DNA of 64,000 nucleotides from Paracentrotus lividus (GCA_940671915.1 CALNVZ010003433.1:18894046-18958045); one strand, 5' to 3'. Shown: positions 1 to 11,529, numbered from the stretch's first letter. Notes: generated by a model from the letters alone, not told the origin. Numbers and translations are program-made.

Positions 1-690
1 TTTTGGGTCCTGTTGTTCCTCCTCCACCATGTCCTCTGTTCCGTTATCTCCTCTTCTCTTTTTTTTTTCTCCCCCCCCCCTCTTTTTGCGTCTATCTTCA
101 GAGAGAGCGTAGATTAAAGAGAAGGCTTTGTAAAGGCGATATCAGTGGTGAAAAAAAAAAACCTTTTTTTCCGGGGGGGGGGGGCTGATCAGGCTAAAAA
201 TTACAAATCTATGGACATTTTCGCGACTCTGAGGCCAGCCTAAACGTTTGCTGAAGCCCCCACGCGCGCCCGCGTATATTTTTTTTTTTACACCACTGTT
301 CTGCCATTTATTCAAAATATCCCAACGAAACTGCTCGCGAGCGAGTCTAATCTACTTCAAATTATTCGCGCGAGAGCTTCTTCTGCATATATGTACGTTC
401 TAGCTACACACACACAGAGAGAGAAAAATAGTAAACAAGATACATATCATATCACACGTATTGATAAATTGCTGTATTCCAAGTGTGATTTATATGGAGG
501 ATTATTATTAGAGGGAAGTAACAAGAAATGAACTTTATAAATATGTTATTTCATTCCTTCTTTTTGTTCATTATTTACCTACCTGCAGAGATATGTAAAG
601 CAATATGTTGGTGCATGTTTTGTGTTATTCTAGAGATTGCGATGGATATGAAATTAATTGTAAAGGTAGTGGGAGCAGGATTTTGAATAA
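1..690. other. No gene seen; homopolymer-rich sequence
   Basis: The stretch holds long runs of T, C, A and G (for example near 60-80 and 160-184) and a short CA/GA microsatellite near 409-424. The small open frames here are compositional and have no family resemblance. Confidence 0.6.
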
Positions 691-699
691 GTCGAAAAT

Positions 700-1262
700 T
701 AGATATAGTTTTCACATTTTTAGTATTTTTGCCCGCGTTTCGGTGGTTTATCTCGCCACTTACAGCGCCGATATTTTGAAAACAAGCACAATATGGACCC
801 CCATTTTTTAATGTTCCTTCTTTTTAGTTTTTATTCCTCTACAACTTGGCAAAATGAAATTGACATGGATTTTGAGGTTCGAGAGCATGATTTGAATCAA
901 GTGTATATATAGGTTGGATTCTCAGACTTGTTTGACGTTTTCAGCGCTTTTTTGTGGTTTTCAAGCCAATTCGCCAACTATTCGGGCTCCGAAAGCTTAA
1001 AACGAGCACATGGACCACCTTTTTCGAATGTTTCTACCCATTGAGTATGTATTCCTCTACAACTTTGCAAATTTTCATGACAATGACATGGATTTTCATG
1101 TTTGGGAGCATAATTTTGAATCAATGTGTAATTTAGAGTGGAAAATCACGCTTTTTGGACGTTTTCAGCGCGCGTTTTTGTGACTTTTCAAGCCGATTTG
1201 CGAGTATTCGGGCGCTGATAGTTCAAAAACGAGCACATGGACCCCCCCCTTTTTTTAAAATT
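700..1262 (+). repeat. Diverged tandem repeat, about 225 bp unit, 2.5 copies
   Basis: Landmarks recur in order: a GTTTTCAGCGC/TTACAGCGC block, a block ending ACGAGCACATGGACC, then ATTCCTCTACAACTT, then GACATGGATTTT followed by a TTTGAATCAA block. They appear near 760-900, 945-1130 and again from about 1165 to 1260. The third unit is cut short. It is not recognised as a named element. The short open frames here do not stay open across units, so the repeat is probably non-coding. Confidence 0.7.
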
Positions 1263-1920
1263 TACAACTTTGCAACGTAGGCCTTGATGGTTGTGGGCTA
1301 GATATAGAGGGGCCTCCGCTCCCAGGTATAAATCAAAAAAGAAAAAAGCCCCAAATATGGCCATCAAGGGGGCGTTCGAACATTGGTTAGTTAATTAATT
1401 TTGGGGAAGGGGTTTGGAATTTGTCTGAGGTAGTTTTTTACCCCCTCCACTTTATGAGGAACAGTGTATGGGTCTAAAATATCATGAAAACCCTCTCTGC
1501 ATGCATTATGTGAATAGAAATTGTCATAACAACTTAATTACAATTTTTATTTTTAGAAAGACCATACGCTCTGAATTAAATTACTAGGAAACCTTCAGCC
1601 TTGAGTGTTATTATATCAGAAAAGTGCGGGTGTTATGTTATTTTGATTAGTAAGTATATAGTAGTTAAGTGAGATGGAGTAGTATAACTATTACTACACT
1701 CTAAAATTTCAGGGACTTAAATTTAAGTGTCAGTCGGGATTCAATAAAATTAAATCTAAAATTTAATTTTAAGTGTTGAAAGATTGCTAAAGTAGTTCTT
1801 TATCCGATTTTCCAATACACAGTTGAAACGAAGTCCATGTCATTTTCACCAATTTTGGCACAGAATTACTTTGGTATCTAATGTATGACCAAAAATGCAA
1901 AAAATAATATAGGTTCATGT
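1263..1920. other. No gene seen
   Basis: AT-rich sequence without a coding frame, splice-bounded exon or clear repeat. Confidence 0.5.
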
Positions 1921-2779
1921 AGGGGAAGGCGGGGTAAGTTGAGCCAATTTTGGTTTTCGCATGCTGAGACTGAATGAATGATTATTTAAAAAATGAGTAT
2001 CGTGCATGTTAGTTTGGTTATTGGACATATTTGAACCTATTTCCCACTTTCAATCCCCTCAATAAAAATGTCATGACCTTTTGAAAAGAGATGTCAAATG
2101 GCTCAACTTACCCCATAGGCGGGTAAGTTGAGCCACCCTCTGGGGTAAGTTGATCCCATCGGTCCCAGTATCTCATTTGCATCATTTGTAGAAAAATATG
2201 ATGTCGAGATTGTAAACTGAATTCAGAACTCATCATAGATATTACCTGTCTCACAACAACAGAAATCAATTATATATCAACTAATTCCCAAATTACCATT
2301 AGTATAGTATTAAATCATTGTTTTATTATTATTGTAGATTTCTGTATATTATTTCTTGTTGCAAACCATGGGCTCAACTTACCCCGTTCGGTCTGGCTCA
2401 ACTTACCCCAGACTGACTGATAACAATAGGCCTACATAAATTTACAAATCTGCTCAATCAATTGAGAAACAGCTATGATGAGAAATAAAGATCATATATG
2501 AACTACAAATTTTAATCTAGTATTTCCAATATAGGTATCATGCATGAAGGATAAAATGGCACGTTACATTGTTCACACGATTTCACTTTTATAGCTGAAA
2601 ATCACTCTTTTTCTCTTAACAAATTGGCATGTGCTTCTAGCTTCAAACACAAAATGGTGGGGTGAGAGGTAATACAAATGATAATCAATAGATAGCACTA
2701 TTTCAAAATCTGGCTCCAGCATAATTGATTTATGGGGGTGGCTCAACTTACCCCGTGGCTCACTTACCCCGGTCTCCCT
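1921..2779. mobile_element. Non-autonomous inverted-repeat element built on the GGGTAAGTTGAGCC motif
   Basis: The left end reads AGGGGAAGGCGGGGTAAGTT and the right end is its near reverse complement (ACTTACCCCGGTCTCCCT). The same GGGGTAAGTTGAGCC word or its complement also occurs internally near 2100-2160, 2370-2412 and 2738-2770, so one motif is repeated at the ends and in the middle in both orientations. A TA dinucleotide sits at each edge (1920-1921 and 2779-2780), compatible with a mariner-type target duplication. No transposase frame is present, so it is a MITE-like or foldback element. The boundaries are accurate to a few bases. Confidence 0.75.
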
Positions 2780-3335
2780 ACTTGATTTTTGCTACGGGAC
2801 TTTGAAGTTGCCATAATTTGGAATAATTATGTTTATAATGACTTGTCTAAAGGCTAACGATGGCAATATCCATGACGCATGCGTATTACAAAGACAAAAC
2901 TTCAACACGAATCGTTTTACTGAAGAAGTCTGGAGATTTTGACCCCCAAATATCATATAATCCAAAGTATCAACAAAGACGATAGTGTTCCAGGCTGATT
3001 TGTAAGTATATATTAAAGTAATATATATGGTATTTCAATAACAAGGATTGAAGTTATTGCCCGGAAAAGCGCCTAAAAACGGACTTCACAGGGCCGTTAA
3101 ATTTCAATAAAGCGTAGTAACATTATTAGTTGATTACTTCATGTGAAACATTCGCAGATGTCACCAATTCGAGGAAAAACTTCAAAGATATGATTCAATG
3201 TGAGTATGAATTCAAATAAGGTATTTTTTACCACAAAATTTGGGGTCATGTATAGATATTTTCAAAACTTCGCCAAATATGTCTACTGGTTCGTCAGTTC
3301 CCGTCGCTTCGCGACGGGGGCTGGTCGGTTTAGTT
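2780..3335. other. No gene seen
   Basis: AT-rich, no supported frame or repeat. Confidence 0.5.
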
Positions 3336-3600
3336 ATAGCTAAGAAAATTTTGGACGATAGCGAAATAATTTTGATAACTTATGTACAGATTATGAGTAA
3401 ATACTATAGAGGGGAATTTATACTATATGAAAGATAGAAAAATAAAGAGAAACTCACCGCTGGTCCTGGTGCGTGTCACGTACGTAGTAAAAGCACCTCC
3501 AATGCGTGTACTGTGTGCAGCTATGGCGTTATTGTTAAGAGTCGTCGCAAATCAACTTCACCCTGAGAAAATCGGCATTTTTTAAAAACAAACTCGGACC
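3335..3600. repeat. Decayed repeat family X, copy 1 (exon-like on the minus strand)
   Basis: This shares two blocks with 7040-7190 and 11530-11720. One block contains AATTTTGATAACTTATG followed by a GAGTAAATA stretch (near 3367-3405). The other contains ACTCACCGC followed about 80 bases later by TTGTTAAGAGTCGTC (near 3450-3560). On the minus strand the second block reads as a short open stretch ending at a GCG/GTGAGT donor-like site. The family is unknown and the copy is too short to call a gene. Confidence 0.45.
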
Positions 3601-4130
3601 ACACCGTAATTACTTTATGTCGTCTGCGCTGACCCACATGATATAATCGTACTTACTGAATCCATCACTGGGTAGAAAAACTGAAAGACTAGTACAATTG
3701 TTGACATTGTTCTAGTTGAAGCAAGAACAGAACAGTAAAGGAAATTTTCTTGGAAATACATCTATGACGTCTGGTTTGAACTATCAGTGTTTTTTAAGTC
3801 CTTATTTTTCTTGTCCTTAATTTTTTTTTTCCTCTTTCGTATTCTTTTCCTTGTCGTTTCCCATAGTCATCTTCTTTATTGTTGTTCTTTTCGTCTTTTC
3901 TATTTTATTATTTATTCTTTTATTATATAATTATTTTTTGCGCCCCTAAATTGCGCCCGATGCACACGACGCCCCTTCACCCTCCTCATACGTTAGATAG
4001 TCACTCCTGCAGAGCGTTGCAGCTCTTCAAAATATCATTATATAATTATATATCATTATATATCAAAAATACAAAATACAAAATTGATTAAAAGGAAAAA
4101 AAAAAGGAAAGATCATGTAAAGAACGACTT
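3600..4130. other. No gene seen; AT-rich
   Basis: T-rich stretch near 3800-3950 and AT microsatellite-like sequence near 4030-4085. No supported gene. Confidence 0.5.
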
Positions 4131-4136
4131 GAGCCT

Positions 4137-4616
4137 ACCCCTATAGCTGTTATATAATATGGTACTCTTCTTGAGGGAAGGCGGATTTTTTTTTTTTTTT
4201 ACACCACCCCCCCCATATCACGCGGCCATATTAAACATGGACCCCTATACCCCTATAGCTGTTATATAATTATGGTACTCTTCTTGAGGGCCGAAGGCGG
4301 ATTTTTTTTTTTTTTTACACCACCCCCCCCCCCCCACATATCACGCGGCCATATTAAACTGGACCCCTATAGCTGTTATATAATATGGTACTCTTCTTGA
4401 GGGCCGAAGGCGGATTTTTTTTTTTTTTTTTTTTACACCACCTCCCCCCCCCCCCTAATATCACGTGGCCATATTAAACATGGACCCCTATACCCCTATA
4501 GCTGTTATATAATATGGTACTCTTCTTGAGGCCGAAGGCGGATTTTATTTTTTTTTTTTTTTTTTTTTTTTACACCACCCCCCCCCCACTTATCACGCGG
4601 CCATATTAAACATGGA
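4137..4616 (+). repeat. Tandem repeat of about 115-120 bp, four copies
   Basis: Each copy begins with CCCCTATAGCTGTTATATAA, continues with TGGTACTCTTCTTGAGG and AAGGCGGATT, then a poly-T run, ACACCACC, a poly-C run, and ends ATCACGCGGCCATATTAAAC. Copies start near 4137, 4250, 4365 and 4493. They differ mostly in the length of the T and C runs and in short indels, which suggests recent expansion plus slippage. No coding frame. Confidence 0.9.
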
Positions 4617-4844
4617 AAAAAATCTGATGTACTTTTTTGATCGCCAGGCGTGATGTCAAAAAAATTTGGAATAAAAGTTTTTCTTTTCTTTTTGCGAGCC
4701 GAAAATTTTTGCCTATTGTATTTTACACATATTGTACGCCTTCCTTCTTAATTAACAGATCTGTTAATTTAAAAAAAAAATGGTCAAAATAGATGTCTGT
4801 ATTCCTCTTTGAACGTGATGATAAGTCTTGTTAAGATAATAAAC

Positions 4845-5660
4845 ATACGAGCGCGAAGCGCAAGTGAAAGTTTTTTTTTTTTTTTTTACATAATTAGCGA
4901 CCTCAATTCAGAGTATTTTTTTGGGGGGGCATTGTCTTCTATTTGGTTTGCGAGCGTGAAGCGCGAGCCGAAAATTCTGCCTTATAACGACTTTCTTTTT
5001 TAATTCCCCCACGAGCTGATAATCACCGCCCTTTAGCTAAATGCGAGCGCGAAGCGCGAGCGAAATTAAATCCTGTTAAAGAATGTTCTACATTAATGCT
5101 TGTAATGCTTTCGGGAAATGATAATTCCTTTTATAAGCACACCAACACGAAGCGCAAGCAAAAGCTTTCTACATAATTATAGCCATTTAAAGAAAGAATA
5201 TTTTGTTTATTGTCTTATTTTTTTGTTGCGAGCGCGAAGCGCGTGCTGCAAATTTTGCCATATAACAACATGAAAGCATTGTATTTCATTTTTTTTACTT
5301 GTTTTTAAATTCCTTTAGGAGCTGATAATCCCCGCCCTTTGGCAACATGCGAGCGCCAAGCGCGAGTGAAAAACACATTGATTAATAATCTATGGACAGT
5401 GGCGGATCCAGGCGGGGGCGCAGGGGACGCGCGCTCCCTCTATAATTTGAAAACCACACATTGCCTATATACATGTTAAAAATGGTAAATTTTCGGCTGC
5501 GTCCCCTATTTTTCCAAATTTTCGAGATGCATCCCCCCCCCCCCCCGTATTTCTAAATCCTGGATCCGCCACTGATGGATTATAAATGTTTGTAATCCCT
5601 TTCTGAATATGATGATAATTTTTGTAAACATACGAGCGCGAAGCGCGAGCGGAAATATGT
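4845..5660 (+). repeat. Dispersed GCGAGCGCGAAGCGCGAGC motif array, seven copies
   Basis: The core GAGCGCGAAGCGCGAGC, with mismatches, occurs near 4850, 4952, 5042, 5145, 5228, 5349 and 5633, each followed by an A-rich stretch. Flanking blocks such as GAGCTGATAATC (5011 and 5319) also repeat, so this is a diverged tandem repeat with a period of roughly 80-190 bp. The core has near-dyad symmetry. It is interrupted by the small element at 5397-5574. Confidence 0.8.
5397..5574. mobile_element. 178-bp MITE, CAGTGGCGGATCCAGG termini
   Basis: The ends are exact inverted repeats (CAGTGGCGGATCCAGG and CCTGGATCCGCCACTG; the last base is at 5574). The flanks carry a direct repeat ATGGA at 5392-5396 and 5575-5579, a 5-bp target duplication. 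The element sits inside the GCGAAGCGC repeat array, so it inserted after the array formed. No coding capacity. The superfamily is not certain; the terminus resembles widespread hAT-like or CACTG-ended MITEs. Confidence 0.85.
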
Positions 5661-6510
5661 ACATAGAGAACTGAACATAAATTTGTTTTATATTTTAAAG
5701 TTTATAACCATGGACTCCATGTTATAACGTAAACATTTTGTACATGCATGCCCCAAATTTTCTGTTATAATGACCTGAAAGCAGGGCAGTTAAAAATGCT
5801 TTTGCAATTAATTGACAAAAGCATCTCCTGAAATTGTCGATAATCATAGGAGAGCGCAATTACTTAAAAAATTATCAAATCTATTTGTATTTTATTTGAA
5901 AAGAAAATTGGGGGACTACGGGTCGGCTGCTGGTAAAAGATCCAAACTTCCAAAGAAAGGTGGGAAATGGTCCAAAGAAAGAGCGGGAGAGCAAAATATA
6001 GAACTTTTTACGCTATCACATTTCAAACAAGTGGCACCGATTAGTAACCCCTCCCTCACTCACCGCACCCCTCCCCCGGCGACGAACATTATAGACCTTA
6101 ACCCGTTGTGTACTAAGCCCGCATATATGCGGGCTGAAGAAACATAGAACATCCCTGTTATCCACCGTTTATTTCTGTCATAGTTGCATAAACATATGAA
6201 GACCTTATATAATTTGAATTATCTGACATTGATCTATTTAAAGCTGTCTTTGTTTCACCTTTAAATGAAAAGAATATCTTGCAAGAATGATTGACAACCA
6301 CGATTCATTCGGCTTTGTAAAAAGTTCTCAGTATACAACGGGTTAATTATATAGCCTATATTTGCTCCTTTTCGCACCCCTCTTTTTTTTTTTTCTCTTT
6401 CTTCTTCTTCTTCTTCTTCTTCTTCTTCTCTTTTGCGCTTTTTGTTTTTTGTTTTTTTGGTCTGAAAGGGGGTGCGTTCGCACCCTCCGCACCCCCCCTG
6501 GCGACGGCCC
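5660..6510. other. No gene seen; includes a (CTT)n microsatellite
   Basis: A pure TTC/CTT run occupies about 6400-6430. An open frame of 111 codons at 5812-6147 has no recognisable domain and no splice or promoter context, so it is not called a gene. Confidence 0.5.
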
Positions 6511-6830
6511 TGTTATATAGGGCCTTGAATTACACCGCACAGCGCCCTCATAAGACGTAAGTTATATAAGTGCATTGCATGCAGTACTTTGCATTCGTCG
6601 CTACAGAAACCGGAATTTATTTTGGATCTATCCAACTTTAAACCTTTCTGATGACATCGAGTGGAGACAGACCCCCCAAAAAGGTTATAGGCAACAAGGA
6701 AGGATAATTGGTACGTAAAAATATACATTTGTTGTGAAAATATTAATATAAAAATGTAGTTATGAACGTATAATTAGTCACTGTATTTGATAGTAGTCCC
6801 ACGTAGTGGTGCTGCTAGCGTGGATGATGA
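6510..6830. repeat. Diverged repeat family Y, copy 1
   Basis: This aligns in the same orientation with 14150-14435. Shared words include GCCCTCATA-GACGT, CTATCCAACT, TTCTGATGACATCGA, AACAAGGAAGGATAATTGG with TACGTAAAAATATA, and GTCCCAC followed by GCTGCTAGCGTG at the far end. The two copies are about 7.6 kb apart and have diverged by substitutions and small indels. No intact frame is shared. Confidence 0.7.
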
Positions 6831-7039
6831 TAGGTTCTCCCACTCTTTACTACGAGGTCGAGGTCGATACGTAGTATCGTTAACCAAGTCCTTTGAGTTT
6901 GAAAAAAATAGATTTTTTTTTTGACCACTTTTTTCTTCATTTTTCTATGCCTATAATGAAAAAGAACCACACCTAACGATGCTTTATATATTTTTTCCTC
7001 ACTTGGTCCCAATTAAAAAAAAATTCCAACTAAATAAAC

Positions 7040-7190
7040 GTAGAAAAAAAGGAGAAAACTCACCGCATTGGCTCCCATGTAGTGGCCGTAGTCCAACCCT
7101 CTTGTAAATGGCGCCCGTGCATCAATATACTCTATTGTTAAAAGAGTCGTCCCAAATCAACCCAGTCAACTCGGCCTGTTACAAAAGTTG
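7040..7190. repeat. Decayed repeat family X, copy 2 (exon-like on the minus strand)
   Basis: It matches copy 1 through ACTCACCGC, AAGAGTCGTC and CAAATCAAC. On the minus strand it reads open for about 31 codons, ending GHYMGANA exactly at a GCG/GTGAGT donor-like site near 7068. It looks like a captured or decayed exon. The protein family is not recognised. Confidence 0.4.
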
Positions 7191-7570
7191 GTATCGCCAT
7201 AGAGCAGGCTCAAATTGCATTCCTTGGTGGTACTATATCCGTTGTGTGGGCTAGCTTGTGTTTCCTCAGATCATCGTACCTCAGCGAATGAAATAAATAT
7301 ATAGGTGGAGTTGACTCGAAGCTTCGCGTAATGCTGATCTTGTCGAAAGATAAAGTGAATCTCGATTGAAGTCAGCCTAGTATCGATAACTCTTGTTTGG
7401 ACTGTCAGCCTTTAATTTTAAAACAGCTTGTTAGTCTTCAAATTATTTACCTAGACGTGTGTGTAGTACATGTGTACCTTCACATTTGAAAGATAAAATG
7501 ATGTCAGCCTAGCAAGTACATTGCTAAACTTCTTCTTGCTTTGATATTATGGCAAGCATTTGGATACAAG
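7190..7570. other. No gene seen
   Basis: Unique AT-rich sequence with no supported feature. Confidence 0.5.
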
Positions 7571-7574
7571 TATT

Positions 7575-8255
7575 TTTGCCACTGCTTTTTTTTATTTATA
7601 TATTTTTTATTTTGTTTTTTTTTTTGAAAATTATTTTCAGGCCTAATTGTTTGTTTTTTGTCCTTCGTCCCCCCCCCCCACATTTCTCTTCTTCTTTTTT
7701 TTATATATATTTTTTCTCCATACTTCTTTTTCTTCTCTCTCTCTCTCTCTCTTCTTTTTTTTTTTTCTCCTCAACTTTCTTCTTTTTCTTCTCTTTTTTC
7801 GTTTATATCTCTCCTTTCTTTTTCTCCATCATACTTTTCTTCTTTTTCTTCTTTCTTTTTTCCCCTCTCTCTCTCTCTCTCTCTCTGTATTTTTTTAAAG
7901 CTTTTTTTTTCTGGTCTCCATTCTTTTTTTTTCTTCTTTTTTTTTCTCTCTCTAGCTCTCCTTTTCTCTCTCTCTTCCTTTTTCCTCAATGCTTTTTTTC
8001 TCTCTTTCTCTCTCTCTCTCTCTTTCTGTCTCTTCCCTTTTTTTCTCTCTCTTTTTTTTTCTCTCTCTTTTTCTGTCTCTTCCTTTTTCCTCCATGCCTT
8101 TCTTCTTTTTTTTTCTCTCTCTCTCTCTCTCTCTCTCTTTCCTTCCCTTTTCCCCATTTTTTCTCTCTGTTTTCTTTTCTTTTTTTTTCTGTCTTTCTTG
8201 TTTATTGTTTTTATTGTTTATTTTTTCTTCTTCTTCTTCTTTTTTTATTTAATTA
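7575..8255 (+). repeat. Long pyrimidine tract, (CT)n/(T)n low complexity
   Basis: Almost 700 bases consist nearly only of T and C on the plus strand, with several (CT)n blocks (near 7735-7751, 7865-7887, 8007-8024, 8116-8140). It is open in several frames only because it lacks A and G. A polypurine-polypyrimidine strand of this length can form triplex (H-DNA). Confidence 0.9.
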
Positions 8256-9252
8256 TTTGCTTTGACCTCAGTTGATATATCGGTCAGCGATATAATCAGA
8301 ATGGAATGCAAAAATACTCTCGGAAGTAGTACCTTTACCCTAAAATAGCACCGCAAGGCGTTATTTGTGTTTTCGCCCTCTACGTTCTTTTCAAAACAGC
8401 ATGTTAATTTACCTAGACGTGTGTGTCGTATCTTCAAAATTCAACTTTTCAAGTGTGAATTTACTCATTTTTGAAGGAAAAAAAGATGATCACATTCTGC
8501 TACTACTTTATCTACACAAGAAACAACGAACTCATCTAGAAAACGGTACGTATAAGTCTTTATTTTCCAATTTATAAAGTAATACATAAAACGCAATCGC
8601 CATTCTGTAGTGTAGGTCGTGGGCTCAGAATGTTCCGGTGGTAGCGTGGGTTCTCCTAGATAAAAAGCAAAAATGCTCTGACAGTCACAAATCATACATT
8701 TAAAAAAGTTTAATGTTTCATTTAGCATGTACATGACTTAAAACTCACTTTAAAATCTCAGAAAGCGCAAAAAACCAGCTAAAACAGCTCACTTACCATG
8801 TTGAAAATTTCAATGAGAAAGCCGTCTCTGCATGAGCTATCGATAGTCTAAACGATCATCATGTGTGCGTCATGCGTGCACACACCATGGTGAGCCCTTA
8901 CGATAGGGCTTCTGTACAGCAGGCACGGGACATGCCGACACGCGCGGAAAACGAGAAAAATTCACAGAAAAATCAAAGGAGGATCGTTTGACTGTTACTT
9001 TGACAAGCCATTTCTATGCCTCTAAATTCTAATTGTTTGTTTATTGGGGGACGATATATCAAGGAAGTATGGATAGACACATAACTAAACAGCCATAAAA
9101 TGCCAAAGATTCTGATTTAAAGACATTTCTTGCCACTCAAAATTTAGGGGAAAAAAACAAGGTAAGTTTCGATAACAATGCCTCAAAATGAGTACTAGCA
9201 GTTCGTTACATTTTCAGGGGAAAATTTCTAGGTTTAGGAGGTTGATAATAGT
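8256..9252. other. No gene seen
   Basis: AT-rich intergenic sequence. Short open frames on either strand have no recognisable similarity. Confidence 0.5.
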
Positions 9253-9254
9253 GA

Positions 9255-9984
9255 GCTTTCGCTGGACTACGGGGAGCTTAATCTAGAACGTTAGCAAAAA
9301 AGAGGGCACTATTTTCAAAATGCCTGCAAACCCTCGTTTTCTATCTTCTTCAATAACTTTGAATAAAAGTTTCCAATGGTAACCGCAAATGTTCCCTTTG
9401 GCTTGTGAGACATTGTAACGTCTATTGTTGCAATAAGAATTCAATCCAAAGGCTACTTTACCGGGGATACCTAGTTTTTTTTTTTCCATACCAAGGTTTT
9501 ATTGTGACAAATGCATCTATGCGTATAACAGCTGACCTAAAACATTGCTGATATGAAAAGAAATAACCTACCGCCCAGCCTTTATGATTAGTCAAATCAA
9601 AGTATGCTTCTTTTATGTTTTAGCAAAGGGGGAAATGCCTGTATACATTCCAATCAAAGCGCTCGCTTATTATAACTGACTTGCGTTCTCAGCTGAGAAC
9701 CTAGATACGTTCTACGTTTCGGGAGAACGTACATTTCCCCCAAAATAGCGTTGTAGATTTTGACAACGGGGAGCTATCTCTTGTAGCTAGGGGAAACCCT
9801 CGATTGTGCACACGAAAACTTGTAATTTAAACGCTTGCCAGCCGTTTCTAGCAAATACCAGTTTTACACATTCTTTTTCCTGTACTAACAGTATGCAGGA
9901 GTTTGGGGTTTGAGCTATTTTGAAAATAAAGTCATTCATAAAGCTAACGTTCTAGATTAGCGTCCCCGTAGTCCAGCGAAAGCA
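9255..9984. mobile_element. Inverted-repeat element of about 730 bp, TIR about 40 bp
   Basis: The left end reads GCTTTCGCTGGACTACGGGG followed by a block containing CTAGAACGTTAGC. The right end is its near-perfect reverse complement (GCTAACGTTCTAGATTAG ... CCCCGTAGTCCAGCGAAAGC). One small indel separates the arms (AGCTTAATC versus ACGCTAATC). The interior has no transposase frame. A non-autonomous DNA transposon is the natural reading. The target duplication is not clear. Confidence 0.8.
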
Positions 9985-10189
9985 CCCTAATGACTTTTTC
10001 CGTTCGTTACACTCATAGACATGACTTATAGATGATCAATAATTCTGGGGCAATTACAAAATTGAAAAAAACTCACAAAAACCAAGGCGCTGCATTCGCT
10101 TTTCCCAGGCGATATCGGCAGTGTCTTTTGTTCTCGAGATACCGATTTTTGTGTACCTATTTGCATGTGTGCGCAAGAGCGCCATCTTG

Positions 10190-10350
10190 CGTTTGTGGGG
10201 GTACCTAATGATGACTGCACGACATGATGAGTGAGCCCCCCCTCCTCAAAAAAAAAGAAAGAAAAAAAAAATTTAAAAACAGTAAAAAATGTGGAACTAA
10301 AGTAATGCAGTTTGTACCCCCTACACTCCACCCTAACCTACCCTCACCCA
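10190..10350. repeat. Segment duplicated at 15107-15269
   Basis: About 160 bp, beginning GTTTGTGGGGGTACCTAATG and ending CTAACCTACCCTCACCC, is nearly identical to 15107-15269. Differences are mostly in the C and A run lengths. The copies lie in the same orientation on either side of the assembly gap. Confidence 0.85.
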
Positions 10351-10456
10351 CTCATACATGTATGTACGAGATCAATATACAGTAGTATATTGACCTCGTA
10401 TTGAATAAGGCACTTTTCGTTGTAGGACAAAATGTAGACCCAGATAATAGGTTATA

Positions 10457-11523
10457 CAGTGCGTCCCAGAAAAAAGTATACCCAACTTTTAGGGCCTCGT
10501 ATAAGGAATTCATAAATCATGTGACCATATATTATATCCCATGTTAAAGAGTAACTCATACTCTATTCAATGATATAAAATTTATGTCTTTGCTGTCACG
10601 AATGACCGAGTACTCATACTTTTTAAAAAATCCGTCGAAAGTGCTTTGTACCAAGTTTGGGTTATTTTGGGTTTAGCTAATTTCAACTTAACAACTTCTT
10701 CAACCTGCCCACCTTTCCTCTCAATGCATAAATCGCAGCGTCGTTGCATGTCTTCGACAGCTCGTTATTGTAATTAAGCGCAATTATGCGATTACCAAAC
10801 CCCTCCCGAAGTCGATCTCGAACTGCTGCACTCCTGTGTGCAGGGGCACCATCCTCTTTGTTGCATGGTATCTCCTGACTACAAAAACCCTCTGCTCTGT
10901 TGTTCGCTGCACCATTTTGGTTGCATGAGGTATCCTGACACATGAAATCAATGTTTTACTTACCTTTAAGGCACTTGAAATTCAAGGAAGGACACAATGG
11001 AAGATCATCCAAGTGTTCATACATACCAAGGCAATTGAAAGAGGATTTCATCAAGATAGCATCCCAAGTAACGCTTAATCCTTTGTGAATAACTCAGGAA
11101 GGCTTACCTCAAACAATAAATGATGATCAGGGAGCCAGGATTTCATTGACAATATACCATGAATATAATTAACATTTTTGGTCAATTCTCTTGAGCTACA
11201 TTTCGCATATATGTTTGCTTAATTAATGCAAACATTTTTTTGAACTTTCATCCACTTTGCATCATTTTCAGGCTAAAACAAAAAACATGAGGATTATTGA
11301 AATGAAAAGTTTACTTCCGAAAAACTTGGTACAAAGCCCTTTCGACGGATTGTATTCAAAGTTCAAGTACTCAGTCATTCGTGACAGTATTGACATAAAT
11401 TTGGTATCATCGAACAGAACATGAGTTACTCTTTAACATAAAATAAAAAATAAGGTCACATGATTTATGAATTTCCAATACGAGACCCTCAAAGTTGGGT
11501 ATACTTTTTTCTGGGACGCACTG
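10457..11523. mobile_element. Mariner/Tc1-superfamily element with about 200-bp terminal inverted repeats
   Basis: The element starts CAGTGCGTCCCAGAAAAAAG and ends with its reverse complement. It is flanked by TA on both sides (10455-10456 and 11524-11525), the classic target site of the IS630-Tc1-mariner superfamily. The inverted repeats extend about 200 bp inward, through the CACATGATTTATGAATT and AGTTACTCTTTAACAT blocks to AAACTTGGTACAAAG. Total length is 1067 bp, too short for an intact transposase with such long repeats, so this is an internally deleted, non-autonomous copy that keeps a transposase remnant on the minus strand. Confidence 0.9.
10683..10943 (-). pseudogene. Transposase C-terminal remnant, mariner/IS630 type
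   Basis: This 86-codon minus-strand frame lies inside the TA-flanked inverted-repeat element. It contains KEDGAPAHRS followed by VRDRL and GNRII, which matches the QDGAPxHxxxxVxxWL...rI block around the second catalytic Asp of Tc1/mariner transposases. It ends with a TCNDAAIYALRGKVGRLKKL-type tail, where transposases have a short basic-Cys tail. The region between these blocks, including the usual W-P-xx-SPDLNPIE segment, has been deleted, and the N-terminal DNA-binding half is missing. It cannot be active. Identification rests on the motif plus the element context. Confidence 0.7.
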
Positions 11524-11529
11524 TAGTTA

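Noticed and set aside
5812-6147. 111-codon frame with a basic middle
   Set aside because: No domain, no splice or poly(A) context, and it lies between repeats.
7549-8275. Long open frames on both strands (238, 205 and 128 codons)
   Set aside because: The sequence is almost pure C/T; the translations are only F, S, L or R, E, K and the frames are open by composition.
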